64,000 nucleotides of DNA from Formosa agariphila KMM 3901 (lineage in GTDB: Bacteria > Bacteroidota > Bacteroidia > Flavobacteriales > Flavobacteriaceae), in NCBI RefSeq assembly GCF_000723205.1, contig NZ_HG315671.1, positions 384,851 to 448,850 of the forward strand. The letters run 5' to 3'. Each line of letters opens with the position of its first letter. The stretch's first letter is position 1. Positions 27,129 to 37,190 of this stretch are shown here, piece after piece. The translations under genes and the position numbers were made by a program. Below the pieces are notes generated by a model. It was not told the origin of the DNA. It was given only the letters and a program-made list of their open reading frames with translations, and made no database searches.

Positions 27129-29357
27129 ATGAAAATTATAAAAACTAGCATTTTATCACTTGCAGTATTAACCTTCTTCAATTGCGAGAAAAAAGAATAT
27201 GTCGATAAAATTTACGAAAAACCAGAAATAGTAAAAGAAGCAGCAGCCGATTTTCTTTCTCCAGAAGAAAGTTTAAAATCGTTTTACTTACCCGAAGGAT
27301 ATAAAGTAGAGCTTGTAGCAAGTGAACCAATGATTGATGAGCCTATTACAATGGCTTGGGATGGAGATGGACGAATGTATGTAGCAGAAATGAATACATA
27401 TATGCAAGATGTAGATGGTACAGGAACCAACCGTTCTATTAGTAAAATTAAATTACTAGAAGATTTAGATGGTGATGGTAAAATGGATAAGAGTACTGTT
27501 TTTATAGATAGTTTATTGTTACCAAGAATGATACTTCCGCTAGAAAACGAATTAATTGTTAACGAAACCTATTCTTATGATTTATGGAGTTATAAAGATA
27601 CCGATGGTGATGGTGTAGCCGATAAAAAAGAACGCGTGTATTATAATCCAGATCGTCGTGGTGGAAATTTAGAGCATCAACAAAGCGGATTAATCTGGAA
27701 TTTAGATAACTGGGTGTATACCACATATAATCCCGTACGTTTTAAATTTAAAAAGAATGAAGTTATCGTAGATTCTTTAGATAATATGCCTTCTGGGCAA
27801 TGGGGCTTAACGCAAGACGATATGGGTGTCATGTACTACTCTTCTGCGGGTAGCGAAAACCCAGCGTATGGCTTCCAGCAGCCTGCAGTGTATGGCGATT
27901 TTAATCCTAAAGGAAGACTTTCTGAAGGTTTTATGGAACCATGGCCAATTGTTGGAACTCCAGATGTTCAAGGAGGACCAAAACGATTAAGACCAGATAA
28001 TACATTAAATCATTTTACGGGTGTTGCGGGTCAAGAAATTTTTAGAGGACATAAATTACCGCCTTCAACCTATGGTGATTTGTTTATTCCAGAGCCCGTT
28101 GGTCGTTTAATTCGTCGTGCTAAAGTTAAGGTTGAAAATGGAAAGCGTGTATTATATAATGCTTACGATCAAGCAGAATTTATGGCGTCTACAGATTTAA
28201 ATTTTAGACCTACACAAGCTAAAACAGGACCAGATGGTGCGTTATACATTGTAGATATGTACCGTGGAATTATTCAAGAGAGTAATTGGACTAAAAAAGG
28301 AAGTGCCATTCGTCCGGTAATCGAACGTAAAGGTTTAGATAAAAATATTGGGAAAGGACGTATTTATCGTATTGTACATGAAGATATAGAGCCCGATGGG
28401 AAGCCTAACCTAATTGGAAAAAGCGCTGCAGACCTTATCGTGTATTTAGGACATCCTAATGGTTGGTATAGAAATACGGCTCAGAAATTAATCATTTTAA
28501 AAGATGATAAAACGGTTATCCCAGAGTTGCAAGCGTTAGCTAGAGATAACGAATCCTTTTTTGATGGTTTGTTTAATGCAGATAAAGATTTTGGAATTGA
28601 ACGCGTAACTGCACTTTGGACTTTAGAAGGATTAGGAGATGTCGATAAAACTTTAATTACAGAAAAGTTAACCGATACCGATCCAAGAGTAAGAGTTACG
28701 GCAATTAGATTAAGTGAAAACTTCTTGAAAGCTGGAGATACTAGTTTTCTTTCAGTGTTAGAAAATTTGGTTTCAGATGCTAATGTCGATGTTGTTAATC
28801 AATTGGCGTTAAGTTTAAGATATAGTAAAGATGATAAAGCAACAGCCTTATTAAATGCTATTAACGATAAATATAGTAATCACGAAATAGTGTCGCATTC
28901 GGTTAAAGAGAGTTTAAAGAAAGACGATTCTCAGCTTGAAACCTTGAAAAAAAGAATTGCTAATAGACATGTAAATGAGAAAAAAGGAATTTATAAAGGT
29001 TACGATGCGTATAAGCAATTATGTATTACGTGTCACGGGGCAGATTTAAAAGGAGTAGCTACAGAAGACGGGACGTTAATTGCGCCATCTTTAATTGGTA
29101 GCGAACGTGTTATTGGAGATCAGAAAAAATTAAGTAAGATTTTAATAAATGGACTTATTGGCTCTATTGAAGGTGTTGAATACGGTATTATGATGCCGCT
29201 TAACTCTAATAGTGATCAATGGATTGCAGATGTGTTAAGTTATGTAAGAGCTATGAACGATGAAAGCTCTGTGCATAGAAAAGTAGTAAGAGCTGCTAGA
29301 GAAGAATCTAAAGGACGAGAAGATTATTGGACTATAGAAGAATTATACAACGAGTAA
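27129..29357 (+). CDS. lipoprotein with membrane-bound-dehydrogenase-type propeller, HEAT-like repeats and C-terminal cytochrome c
   Basis: 742 residues. The N-terminus MKIIKTSILSLAVLTFFNC looks like a lipoprotein signal. A six-bladed propeller-like region (about 45-420) with calcium-type loops DLDGDGKMDK and DTDGDGVADKKER matches the PVC-type putative membrane-bound dehydrogenase domain. HEAT-type helical repeats follow (about 430-620, TLITEKLTDTDPRVRVTAIRL), then a haem domain with YKQLCITCHGADLKG (about 635) and axial Met in IMMPLNSNS. Probable periplasmic glycoside or sugar oxidation with electrons leaving through haem; substrate unknown. It sits between the decayed cytochrome c and a convergent TonB receptor. 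Confidence 0.8.
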   Translation: MKIIKTSILSLAVLTFFNCEKKEYVDKIYEKPEIVKEAAADFLSPEESLKSFYLPEGYKVELVASEPMIDEPITMAWDGDGRMYVAEMNTYMQDVDGTGTNRSISKIKLLEDLDGDGKMDKSTVFIDSLLLPRMILPLENELIVNETYSYDLWSYKDTDGDGVADKKERVYYNPDRRGGNLEHQQSGLIWNLDNWVYTTYNPVRFKFKKNEVIVDSLDNMPSGQWGLTQDDMGVMYYSSAGSENPAYGFQQPAVYGDFNPKGRLSEGFMEPWPIVGTPDVQGGPKRLRPDNTLNHFTGVAGQEIFRGHKLPPSTYGDLFIPEPVGRLIRRAKVKVENGKRVLYNAYDQAEFMASTDLNFRPTQAKTGPDGALYIVDMYRGIIQESNWTKKGSAIRPVIERKGLDKNIGKGRIYRIVHEDIEPDGKPNLIGKSAADLIVYLGHPNGWYRNTAQKLIILKDDKTVIPELQALARDNESFFDGLFNADKDFGIERVTALWTLEGLGDVDKTLITEKLTDTDPRVRVTAIRLSENFLKAGDTSFLSVLENLVSDANVDVVNQLALSLRYSKDDKATALLNAINDKYSNHEIVSHSVKESLKKDDSQLETLKKRIANRHVNEKKGIYKGYDAYKQLCITCHGADLKGVATEDGTLIAPSLIGSERVIGDQKKLSKILINGLIGSIEGVEYGIMMPLNSNSDQWIADVLSYVRAMNDESSVHRKVVRAAREESKGREDYWTIEELYNE

Positions 29358-29382
29358 GTAGATTGATTTTTATAGCGAGAAA

Positions 29383-29416
29383 AAAAAGGTTGGAGATTTT
29401 ATCTCCAACCTTTTTT
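29383..29416. terminator. bidirectional intrinsic terminator between convergent genes
   Basis: AAAAAGGTTGGAGAT (29383-29397 region) and ATCTCCAACCTTTTT (29401-29415) form a 15-bp stem with a TTT loop and A/T runs on both sides. It serves the plus-strand dehydrogenase-like gene and the minus-strand TonB receptor. Confidence 0.93.
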
Positions 29417-29461
29417 GATTTATCAAGTCTAGTTGTGTGTGTTTAAATAAGAATTAAATGA

Positions 29462-32287
29462 CTAAAAGGTGTAATTTAATTGAAGTAAACTAGCTCGTGG
29501 TAAAATAGGAATAACAATAAAACTAGCATTCGGATTGTTATCTATATATTCTGATGTTACGCCGTTGGCATTGGCTCCAAAAGAATTAGCTCCCATAAAA
29601 TTAGCTAAACCATCTGAGTTAAAAAGATTTGTTACTAGCAGGTTTGCACTTAAATTGTTGGTTATTTTATACCCTAAGCCAGCATCAAAAACACTAAAAG
29701 CATCTAATTGAAAAGCATTACCTACGTTAGCTTCACGTGTTCCTGTATATCGCCATTTTAAGAATGAAGATACTCTATTTTTATTATATTCAATAGCTAG
29801 GTTAAACATGACTTTTGGGTTAAAAGGCAAAGTGTTTCCTGAGTAGTCTACAATGCTATCATCGGCAGTGTCAACCGTGCCAGAAGCATCGTAAATGGTC
29901 CAATCAGTTGCTTTCGGATTTTGAATAATTCCATTAAATCTAAATGCAATGTTCTGGAATGGGGTGTAGATAGATTCCCATTCTAAACCTAAAGTTCTAG
30001 ACGTGTTAAATTGCATTGGAGTATAGAAAATACTACCTGTGTCGCCATCAAACTCGAAGTTAGAAATACCGATATTATTTAATTCGCTCCAAAATAAAGT
30101 TGTTGTAAACGAAAAGTCTTTAAGTATAGATTTTACCCCAATCTCGACTTGATTGATTTGTTGAATTTCACCGGCTTGATTGATTGGTACGTTAGAAAAA
30201 TTATTAAAATAATAATTTAATTCCGGAGCTTTATTTCCTTTAGATACACGTCCGAATAAAGATGCATCACGCGTTAATTTATAATTTAATCCGAAAGAAT
30301 ACGATAAGTAATTATAGGTGTAATCAAACTCATGAATCTCTCCAGTAGGTGCTAAAATGTTATTGTCGTAAGCAGTGGTTTCATCTAGATCTAATCCTCC
30401 GCTTTGAGTAAAAGGCGCATAGCTATCATTACTTCCGTTGTGATTAATCGATTCAAAACGTAATCCTAAATCAAGTTGTATTCTGTCTGAGATTTCCCAT
30501 TGGTCGTTTGCGAAAGCGGCAACCTGACTAATTTTAGCGCGACTATTTGTAAAGAATAAACCACCGTAATTACTCACTCCAAATTCGTCTGATAGAGCTA
30601 TTACAGGCTCTCCTGGATTTTCTAATGTAACCTGTAGCATTTGCGGACTGTTTTCGTAGGTAGAAAAGGCAAAACTTCCTTGTGTAAATACCGAAGTATC
30701 TGAAAATCCTGTTGCAAAACCAAAGTTTAAATCGTGTGTGTCCCAAGATTTATTTAATGTTAATTGCTGCATAAATTCATCTGCATCATTATCCTTATAC
30801 CAGGTAGATGTACCCATAATAGCATCGTTGGGTAATGTGCCATCTGTTAAATATTGAGAAGCTTCACCGCTAAAAATTCCGCTATTATCTATGCGTGCTA
30901 ATTCTGTTCCAGAATTTGCTTCTCTAAATACTATTTGTCCAACAGGAAAAGGATTTCCGTTACTTACTAAATAATAAGCAGTAGGGTCGCTAATAGATAC
31001 AAATGCATTACTTATTGCCGTTTGCCAATTTGCGTTTTTTGAAGAAAACTTCATATTATTTTTAATGGACCAATCGTTTCCTAGGTTTTGAGAAAAATCG
31101 AATCCAAACGCTAAATCTTTAGCATGTACTCCATTTGCAGGATTGAAGCTATTTGTTCCACCTTCAGACAAAGTGCGTCCATCTGGAATATTTGCGTTAA
31201 AACTTGGCATTAACAAGGCTGTATTATGAAAATTCTGTCCAAAAGCCGCTGTTGGATTATCCCAATTCGTGGCAGCTACACCATTATACCTGTTAGTGTA
31301 ATCGTTAAGATATTTTCCGTAAAGTTTAAAATAGCCTCGAGAAGTTTCTTTGGTAACATCAAATTTAAATTGCCCACCTTTACTAAATGTAAAATCTGTA
31401 TTTCTTGCGCCATCATCATGTCTGTAGTGTCCACCAGCATTAAAAAACCAGTTATTACCCAAGGCGCCACCTATAACAGCATCTGCTCTATACATCATAT
31501 TGCCGTCGCCTTGAATACCTGTTTGCAGTTGAACTTCGCCGTTTAAACCTTCAGAAGAATTGTTTTTAGATATAAAATTGTAAACCCCTCCTGGCGCGTT
31601 CATAGCAATTATAGAAGCGGTTCCGCCGCGTAAAGCCTCAACTTTACCCGTGGTTAAATCTACCCGATTAAAAATATCTGGGCTATAATACGAATGTTGC
31701 ACTAGACTAACAGGAAGACCGTCTTCTTGTAAAGACACGTAATACCATCCCATGTCGTCTTCGGCTGCAGCCGAAATTCCCCGTGTATACACTTTAGTAA
31801 ATACCTCGCCTGCAGAGGCATCTGTAAACGTTCCGGGAATGTTTTCTAGTAAATTAGCTGTACCTCGTGGATATACTTGTTGTATGTGTTCGCTATTGAG
31901 TGTGCTTACAGAAGTGCTAGATTCTAATTGTGCTTTAGGTGAGAAATTTCCCGTAAGCACTACTGTATGTAAATTAAGTAAATCGGTGTCTAAAAAGTAA
32001 GACAATGTCATGTTGTCTTTATCAATTTTAATACGTTCAGAAATGGGTTTAAAACCTAAATGAGAAATATTAATAGTGTATTCGCCAAAAGGAATATTGG
32101 TAAAATTAAATTCTCCTTTAGGTCCAGAAATGGTGTAACGATTAGATTGGCTACTTAGGCTTATTGTACCGCCTTCTATGGGTTGATTATTCTGGTCTGA
32201 AAGTGTACCGCTTATAGACGATTGGGAGTGAATTATAAACGATTGGGTAAGGAATAAGAAAGCAATTAAGCTTTTAATTAAATTCAT
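29462..32287 (-). CDS. TonB-dependent receptor
   Basis: 941 residues: signal peptide (MNLIKSLIAFLFLTQSFIIHSQ), carboxypeptidase-regulatory-like domain (about 25-110, QNNQPIEGGTISLSSQSNRYTI), plug (about 125-235, TANLLENIPGTFT, RVDLTTGKVEALRGGTASIIAMNAPGGVYNF), then a 22-strand-type barrel ending RASLLQLNYTF with a terminal Phe. No SusD-like partner is adjacent, so it is a FecA-like rather than a SusC/D transporter. It takes up a ligand through the outer membrane using TonB. It converges with the dehydrogenase-like gene and diverges from the AraC regulator, which suggests it imports the substrate of this sugar locus. Confidence 0.92.
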   Translation of the reverse strand: MNLIKSLIAFLFLTQSFIIHSQSSISGTLSDQNNQPIEGGTISLSSQSNRYTISGPKGEFNFTNIPFGEYTINISHLGFKPISERIKIDKDNMTLSYFLDTDLLNLHTVVLTGNFSPKAQLESSTSVSTLNSEHIQQVYPRGTANLLENIPGTFTDASAGEVFTKVYTRGISAAAEDDMGWYYVSLQEDGLPVSLVQHSYYSPDIFNRVDLTTGKVEALRGGTASIIAMNAPGGVYNFISKNNSSEGLNGEVQLQTGIQGDGNMMYRADAVIGGALGNNWFFNAGGHYRHDDGARNTDFTFSKGGQFKFDVTKETSRGYFKLYGKYLNDYTNRYNGVAATNWDNPTAAFGQNFHNTALLMPSFNANIPDGRTLSEGGTNSFNPANGVHAKDLAFGFDFSQNLGNDWSIKNNMKFSSKNANWQTAISNAFVSISDPTAYYLVSNGNPFPVGQIVFREANSGTELARIDNSGIFSGEASQYLTDGTLPNDAIMGTSTWYKDNDADEFMQQLTLNKSWDTHDLNFGFATGFSDTSVFTQGSFAFSTYENSPQMLQVTLENPGEPVIALSDEFGVSNYGGLFFTNSRAKISQVAAFANDQWEISDRIQLDLGLRFESINHNGSNDSYAPFTQSGGLDLDETTAYDNNILAPTGEIHEFDYTYNYLSYSFGLNYKLTRDASLFGRVSKGNKAPELNYYFNNFSNVPINQAGEIQQINQVEIGVKSILKDFSFTTTLFWSELNNIGISNFEFDGDTGSIFYTPMQFNTSRTLGLEWESIYTPFQNIAFRFNGIIQNPKATDWTIYDASGTVDTADDSIVDYSGNTLPFNPKVMFNLAIEYNKNRVSSFLKWRYTGTREANVGNAFQLDAFSVFDAGLGYKITNNLSANLLVTNLFNSDGLANFMGANSFGANANGVTSEYIDNNPNASFIVIPILPRASLLQLNYTF

Positions 32288-32330
32288 AGGTTAAAGTGGT
32301 GAAAAGTTATTTTGTTTGAAAAATTGAATG

Positions 32331-32338
32331 CAAAATTA
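32331..32338 (-). promoter_or_regulatory. candidate -7 element of the TonB receptor promoter
   Basis: TAATTTTG on the minus strand matches TAnnTTTG and lies 44 bp before the receptor start codon. The -33 element is weak (GTTTTAG about 20 bp upstream). The rest of 32288-32501 shows nothing else clear. Confidence 0.35.
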
Positions 32339-32501
32339 TAAAATTACAGATGATTTCTGTGTACTAAAACACACTGAAAGAATTCATACAATATGGACCA
32401 ATTGGATGAGTAAATGACACATTCTTAATTTTTACGAATCTAAAATTTTAAATTCATAAATAAAGTGTATTTTGCATGAGAATTGTGTTTAAATAATTTC
32501 A

Positions 32502-33533
32502 GTGAAAGCAAACAAAGTAAATATTGAGCCTTATAAAGCTTATGGTGTGGTTTATCATGCTGATACTTGTTTGCCATTAATTGATGCGTATAATCGAAAA
32601 AAAATAAAATTTAAAGCCCTCGCGAGACATACTTATCCTGGCGATAGATTAGACGAAAATACGTTAGGGCTTAATAGTATTGGGTATTGGGATGCTAACG
32701 AACCACAGGATTGGGGATTAGATTGGCATAGAAATGAAGGTATTGAATTTCATTTTTTAGAATCTGGTAGCATGCCTTATGCACAAGAAAATAAGGACGT
32801 TATATTAACACCAAACCACTTAACAATTACTCGTCCATGGGAAGCCCATAAAGTAGGAAATCCGTATGTAGGTATGGGGAAGTTTTATTGGGTGATAATT
32901 GATCTGGGAGTACGACGACCACATCAAGAATGGGTGTGGCCAGATTGGATAACTTTAATTCCGAAAGACTTAGATCGCTTGACTGCCATTTTAAGACAGA
33001 ATGAAAAATCTATTTGGAAAACAGATCAAAGAGTTCGTGAATGCTTTGTAAGGATTAATAAGGCTATTAATACCGACGATAATGGTAGTAATGCGTCCAG
33101 GATTAGATTACTGATTAATTATTTATTGATTTTGTTGCTAGACTTATTAGATGCAGAAGATGTTGTTTTAGATGAAAAACTTACCGATAGTTCTCGAAGT
33201 GTAAAATTCTTTCTAGACGAACTAGAAAAAAACTTATCTGAAAATTGGACTGTAGAACTTATGGCTGAATCTGCAGGCGTGGGTATTACACGATTTACAC
33301 ATCATTGCAAGCGTCTTACCAATGTGACGCCTATGCGATATTTAATGATGAAACGCTTGGCTTTATCTAAGACCATGTTAAGAGAGAATACCGATTTAAC
33401 AATCGCTGAAATTGCATATACCTGTGGTTTTGCAACAAGTCAGTACTTCGCAACTGTATTTAAAAAACACGAAAAGTGTTCGCCAAATAGTTATAGATTA
33501 AAACATGCTATAGCGAATACCGAATGTGTTTAA
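32502..33533 (+). CDS. AraC-family transcriptional regulator with cupin-like sensor domain
   Basis: 343 residues starting at GTG; an in-frame TAA at 32490 leaves no upstream start, and no ATG occurs before the conserved region. The N-terminal ~200 residues hold a cupin-type effector domain (HRNEGIEFHFLESGSMPYAQENKDVILTPNHLTITRPWEAHKVG). The C-terminus carries two helix-turn-helix motifs (VELMAESAGVGITRFTHHCK, LTIAEIAYTCGFATSQYFATVFKKH). It lies between the divergent TonB receptor and the MFS-to-ThuA genes, so it probably activates both arms on sensing the sugar or its oxidised product. Confidence 0.9.
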   Translation: MKANKVNIEPYKAYGVVYHADTCLPLIDAYNRKKIKFKALARHTYPGDRLDENTLGLNSIGYWDANEPQDWGLDWHRNEGIEFHFLESGSMPYAQENKDVILTPNHLTITRPWEAHKVGNPYVGMGKFYWVIIDLGVRRPHQEWVWPDWITLIPKDLDRLTAILRQNEKSIWKTDQRVRECFVRINKAINTDDNGSNASRIRLLINYLLILLLDLLDAEDVVLDEKLTDSSRSVKFFLDELEKNLSENWTVELMAESAGVGITRFTHHCKRLTNVTPMRYLMMKRLALSKTMLRENTDLTIAEIAYTCGFATSQYFATVFKKHEKCSPNSYRLKHAIANTECV

Positions 33534-33714
33534 AATATTTCACTGAATAATTATACACCTCATTCTGAAATCTATTTTCTATTTTCACTAAGTAGAAATT
33601 TATAGAATAGTTTTCAAATCCTTTCCCGTTCTCCTTGTTTATAGATAGGCTTAGGTTGTTTAAGATGTTATTCTTTTAATTCTGACACAAACTAACCTAA
33701 CCAAAGACATAAAA

Positions 33715-34887
33715 ATGGAAACTATCAATAAGAAAAGACTTTTTCTTGGGAGCTGTCTGGCTCTAATAACCACTGCAATGACATTTGCTATTCGAGCACG
33801 GTTAGAAACCGTTTTCGGACCAGAAGGTGTTGGTTTAACTTTAGAACAAATTGGCTATGCATTTACGCCTGCTTTTTTTGGGTTTACTCTAGCCATGATA
33901 TTTGGAGGACCTCTGGTAGATTTTCTCGGCATTAAAAAAATTACTTGGATTGCATTCATTATGCATGCTGTTGGGATTGTATGGACCATTTTAGCAGACT
34001 CGATGACCTCGTTATTCTTAGCGACATTATTTGTAGGTATTGGAAACGGTATGGTAGAAGCGGCTTTAAATCCGATGGTTGCATCCATGTACACATCCGA
34101 AAAAACTAAAATGTTAAATCGGTTTCATGTTTGGTTCCCTGGCGGTATTGTTATAGGGTCAATTGTAGGATGGTTAATTATGGATGTTTTAGGCTTGAGT
34201 TGGCAAATTATGGTGGCTACTTTATTTGTACCTCTATTTTTATACGCTGTTTTATTTTATGGTCAAAAATTTCCAGTAACAGAACGTGTTCAAATGGGAA
34301 TTAGTAATAAAAAAATGTTTTCAAGTGTTTGTAAACCACTATTCCTATTTATGGTGTTTTGTATGTTGTTAACATCCGCATCCGAATTAGGAACCACACA
34401 ACGTATCGAATCCCTTTTAAAAGAATCTGTTGCCGTGCCGCTTTTAGTGTTAGCATTTATTAATGGTATTATGGCATTAGGGAGATTGTTTGCGGGTCAA
34501 GTCGTTCATAAATTACAGCCTTCAGGGATGTTACTATATTCGGCGATATTCACATTTATTGGTCTGTGGTTATTAACCATAACTACTGGTGGAATGACCT
34601 TTGTTGCAGCAGCTGTTTTTGCTGTTGGAGTCACATTCTTTTGGCCTACTATGTTAGGGTTTGTAGCAGAATATTTACCAGAAACAGGAGCGTTAGGACT
34701 CTCGATTATGGGAGGAGCAGGTATGTTTTCGGTGTCTTTAGTATTACCTATTATGGGAAAATTAATGGATGATGCTAATGCTTCTGAAGCTTTACGTACC
34801 ATGTCCATTTTACCAGCTATTCTAATTGTAGCATTTTTAGGATTGAACATGTATATGAAAAAACGAAATAAAATAGAACAAGCATAA
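33715..34887 (+). CDS. MFS transporter, sugar-type
   Basis: 390 residues, about 12 hydrophobic helices, with the MFS loop-2 motif region GGPLVDFLGIKKITW and a central charged loop (GQKFPVTERVQMGISNKKMF). Members of this branch move sugars or sugar derivatives through the inner membrane by proton symport; substrate cannot be read. The stop is 6 bp before the Gfo/Idh/MocA gene, so transport and cytoplasmic oxidation are coupled in one operon. Confidence 0.9.
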   Translation: METINKKRLFLGSCLALITTAMTFAIRARLETVFGPEGVGLTLEQIGYAFTPAFFGFTLAMIFGGPLVDFLGIKKITWIAFIMHAVGIVWTILADSMTSLFLATLFVGIGNGMVEAALNPMVASMYTSEKTKMLNRFHVWFPGGIVIGSIVGWLIMDVLGLSWQIMVATLFVPLFLYAVLFYGQKFPVTERVQMGISNKKMFSSVCKPLFLFMVFCMLLTSASELGTTQRIESLLKESVAVPLLVLAFINGIMALGRLFAGQVVHKLQPSGMLLYSAIFTFIGLWLLTITTGGMTFVAAAVFAVGVTFFWPTMLGFVAEYLPETGALGLSIMGGAGMFSVSLVLPIMGKLMDDANASEALRTMSILPAILIVAFLGLNMYMKKRNKIEQA

Positions 34888-34893
34888 TTTATT

Positions 34894-36045
34894 ATGGGAA
34901 GAAAATTAAGAATGGGAATGATTGGTGGAGGAACCGGATCATTCATTGGAGATGTACACAGAAAAGCTGCTGCTATCGATGGGATGATCGATTTGGTTTG
35001 TGGAGCGTTTAGTAGTAATGCAGAAAAATCGAAAGCATCAGGAGCGGCGTTATTCCTTCCTGAAGATAGGTGTTATGGTAGTTTTGAAGAGATGATCTTA
35101 AAAGAAATAGAACTGCCCGAAAGTATTCGTATGGATTTTGTGTCTATAGTAACACCAAATCATATGCATTTCGCGCCAGCAAAATTGGCATTAGAACATG
35201 GTTTTCATGTGGTGTGCGATAAACCGATGACCTTAACTTTGGAGCAAACCTTAGAAATAGAATCTATAGTTGAAAAGAGCGGAAAGATTTTTGCTTTAAC
35301 GCATAATTATACGGGATATCCTATGGTGAAGCAAGCGAGAGCTATGGTTGAAAATGGGGATTTAGGACATATTAGAAAAATACAAGTGCAATACCTGCAA
35401 GGGTGGTTATCTACCGCCGTAGAGCAAACAGGGCAGAAACAAGCTTCTTGGCGAGTCGACCCAACTAAATCCGGTATTGGAGGTGCTTTAGGAGATATTG
35501 GGACACATGCCGAGAATTTAATGGGATACATCACTGGATTAAAAATTAAAGAATTAGCAGCCGATTTAGGGAGATTTGGAGAAGGTAGAGTCTTAGACGA
35601 CGATGGCAATTTACTGCTTCGTATGGAAAATGGAGCAAAAGGCACCATGTCTATTTCTCAAATTGCTTTAGGAGAAGAAAATAATTTGGCTATAAAGGTT
35701 TATGGAGACAAGGGGAGCTTAGAATGGGAGCAGGAAAATCCGAACCGATTAATAACACATTGGCTTGAAGAACCTGTAAAAGTATATACGCCAAACGGAA
35801 ACGATTTGTACGACGCAGCGCTTAATGTATCGCGTATTCCTGCAGGTCATCCGGAAGGATATTTAGAAGCATTTGCAACAATTTATAAAAATTTCGCAAC
35901 TCATGTTATGGCTATTTTAAGCGGTGAAACTATAGAGCGACCGGATTACCCAACGGTTAAAGATGGTGTGCGAGGTATGCAGTTTATTTATGCAGCGGTA
36001 GAAAGCGATAAGAATAATGCCGCATGGACAACATTTAAAAAATAA
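34894..36045 (+). CDS. Gfo/Idh/MocA family oxidoreductase
   Basis: 383 residues without a signal peptide. The N-terminal Rossmann fold shows LRMGMIGGGTGSFIGDVHRKAA, the family's E/D-K-P motif appears as VVCDKPMTLTLEQ (near 110), and the C-terminal alpha/beta domain includes GGALGDIGTHAENLMGYITG with the usual catalytic-region His. It is an NAD(P)-dependent sugar or polyol dehydrogenase. In an operon with a TIM-barrel isomerase and ThuA, it resembles systems handling 3-keto sugars, where such enzymes reduce or oxidise the 3-position. That role is inference from context. Confidence 0.92.
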   Translation: MGRKLRMGMIGGGTGSFIGDVHRKAAAIDGMIDLVCGAFSSNAEKSKASGAALFLPEDRCYGSFEEMILKEIELPESIRMDFVSIVTPNHMHFAPAKLALEHGFHVVCDKPMTLTLEQTLEIESIVEKSGKIFALTHNYTGYPMVKQARAMVENGDLGHIRKIQVQYLQGWLSTAVEQTGQKQASWRVDPTKSGIGGALGDIGTHAENLMGYITGLKIKELAADLGRFGEGRVLDDDGNLLLRMENGAKGTMSISQIALGEENNLAIKVYGDKGSLEWEQENPNRLITHWLEEPVKVYTPNGNDLYDAALNVSRIPAGHPEGYLEAFATIYKNFATHVMAILSGETIERPDYPTVKDGVRGMQFIYAAVESDKNNAAWTTFKK

Positions 36046-36111
36046 TAACGTACTCAATTTTTTCAGAAAGTTTGAGGAATAAAGTTCGCTCTTTATGGAG
36101 AGTGTTAATAT

Positions 36112-37164
36112 ATGAAAACAATAAAAGGACCAGCAATTTTTTTAGCGCAATTCGCAGGAAGTGAGGCGCCATTTAATTCGTTAGATACTATTTGTAAATG
36201 GGCTGCAGATTTAGGTTATAAAGGAATTCAAATCCCAACATGGGTGCCTGAATTGATAGATTTAGACAAAGCTGCCGAGAGTCAAACCTATTGCGACGAA
36301 TTAAAAGGGAAAGTAAATTCATACGGATTAGAAATCACAGAATTATCGACACATTTACAAGGGCAATTAGTTGCCGTAAATCCAGCTTACGATACACTGT
36401 TCGATGGTTTTGCGCCAGATGCATATAAAAACAATCCTAAAGCTAGGACAACATGGGCAATCGATACGGTTAAAAAAGCCGGAACCGCCAGTGGAAGATT
36501 GGGGTTGAAATCGCATGCCTCCTTTTCTGGAGCGTTGTTGTGGCATACAGTATACCCTTGGCCACAGCGGCCGCAAGGTTTGGTAGAGATGGGGTTTGAA
36601 GAGTTGGCAAAACGTTGGTTGCCTATTTTAAATCATTTCGACGAACACGGTGTCGATGTGTGTTACGAGCTTCATCCAGGTGAAGATTTGCATGATGGTG
36701 TGAGTTTCGAACGGTTTTTAGAAGCGACGGGACATCATAAGCGCGCCAATATTCTTTACGACCCGAGTCATTTTGTACTGCAGCAGTTAGATTATTTAAA
36801 GTTTATCGATTATTATCACGAACGCATTAAGTCCTTTCACGTAAAAGATGCTGAATTTAATATGTCTGGAAAGCAAGGTGTGTACGGGGGGTATTCCGAT
36901 TGGCAAGACCGTGCTGGACGTTTTAGATCTTTAGGAGATGGACAAGTTGATTTTAAAAGTATTTTTACGAAATTAACTAAATACGATTGCGATGTTTGGG
37001 CAGTCATGGAATGGGAGTGTTGTATAAAATCTTCTGATCAAGGAGCAAGAGAGGGTGCGCCTTTTATTCAAAAGCATATTATTGAAGCTGCCGAACGTAG
37101 TTTCGATGATTTTGCGGGAGTCAAACCAGATGAAAATTATTTAAAGAGTATTTTAGGAATTTAA
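36112..37164 (+). CDS. TIM-barrel sugar (phosphate) isomerase/epimerase
   Basis: 350 residues of the xylose-isomerase-like/AP-endonuclease-2 fold. Likely metal ligands are Glu in CYELHPGEDLH, Asp/His in NILYDPSHF, His in FHVKDAEF and Glu in WAVMEWECC, the usual E-D-H-E arrangement. Family members isomerise, epimerise or, in some 3-keto-glycoside systems, cleave sugars. Cytoplasmic (no signal peptide). It lies 66 bp after the oxidoreductase and 26 bp before thuA-like, clearly in the same operon. Exact reaction unknown. Confidence 0.88.
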   Translation: MKTIKGPAIFLAQFAGSEAPFNSLDTICKWAADLGYKGIQIPTWVPELIDLDKAAESQTYCDELKGKVNSYGLEITELSTHLQGQLVAVNPAYDTLFDGFAPDAYKNNPKARTTWAIDTVKKAGTASGRLGLKSHASFSGALLWHTVYPWPQRPQGLVEMGFEELAKRWLPILNHFDEHGVDVCYELHPGEDLHDGVSFERFLEATGHHKRANILYDPSHFVLQQLDYLKFIDYYHERIKSFHVKDAEFNMSGKQGVYGGYSDWQDRAGRFRSLGDGQVDFKSIFTKLTKYDCDVWAVMEWECCIKSSDQGAREGAPFIQKHIIEAAERSFDDFAGVKPDENYLKSILGI

Positions 37165-37190
37165 TTCGTTTTCAAATAAATAGATTTAAT

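Noticed and set aside
34506-34946. 146-residue minus-strand ORF
   Set aside because: Antisense to the MFS and Gfo/Idh/MocA genes and composed of low-complexity Ile/Pro/Asn-rich sequence, typical of a mirror frame.
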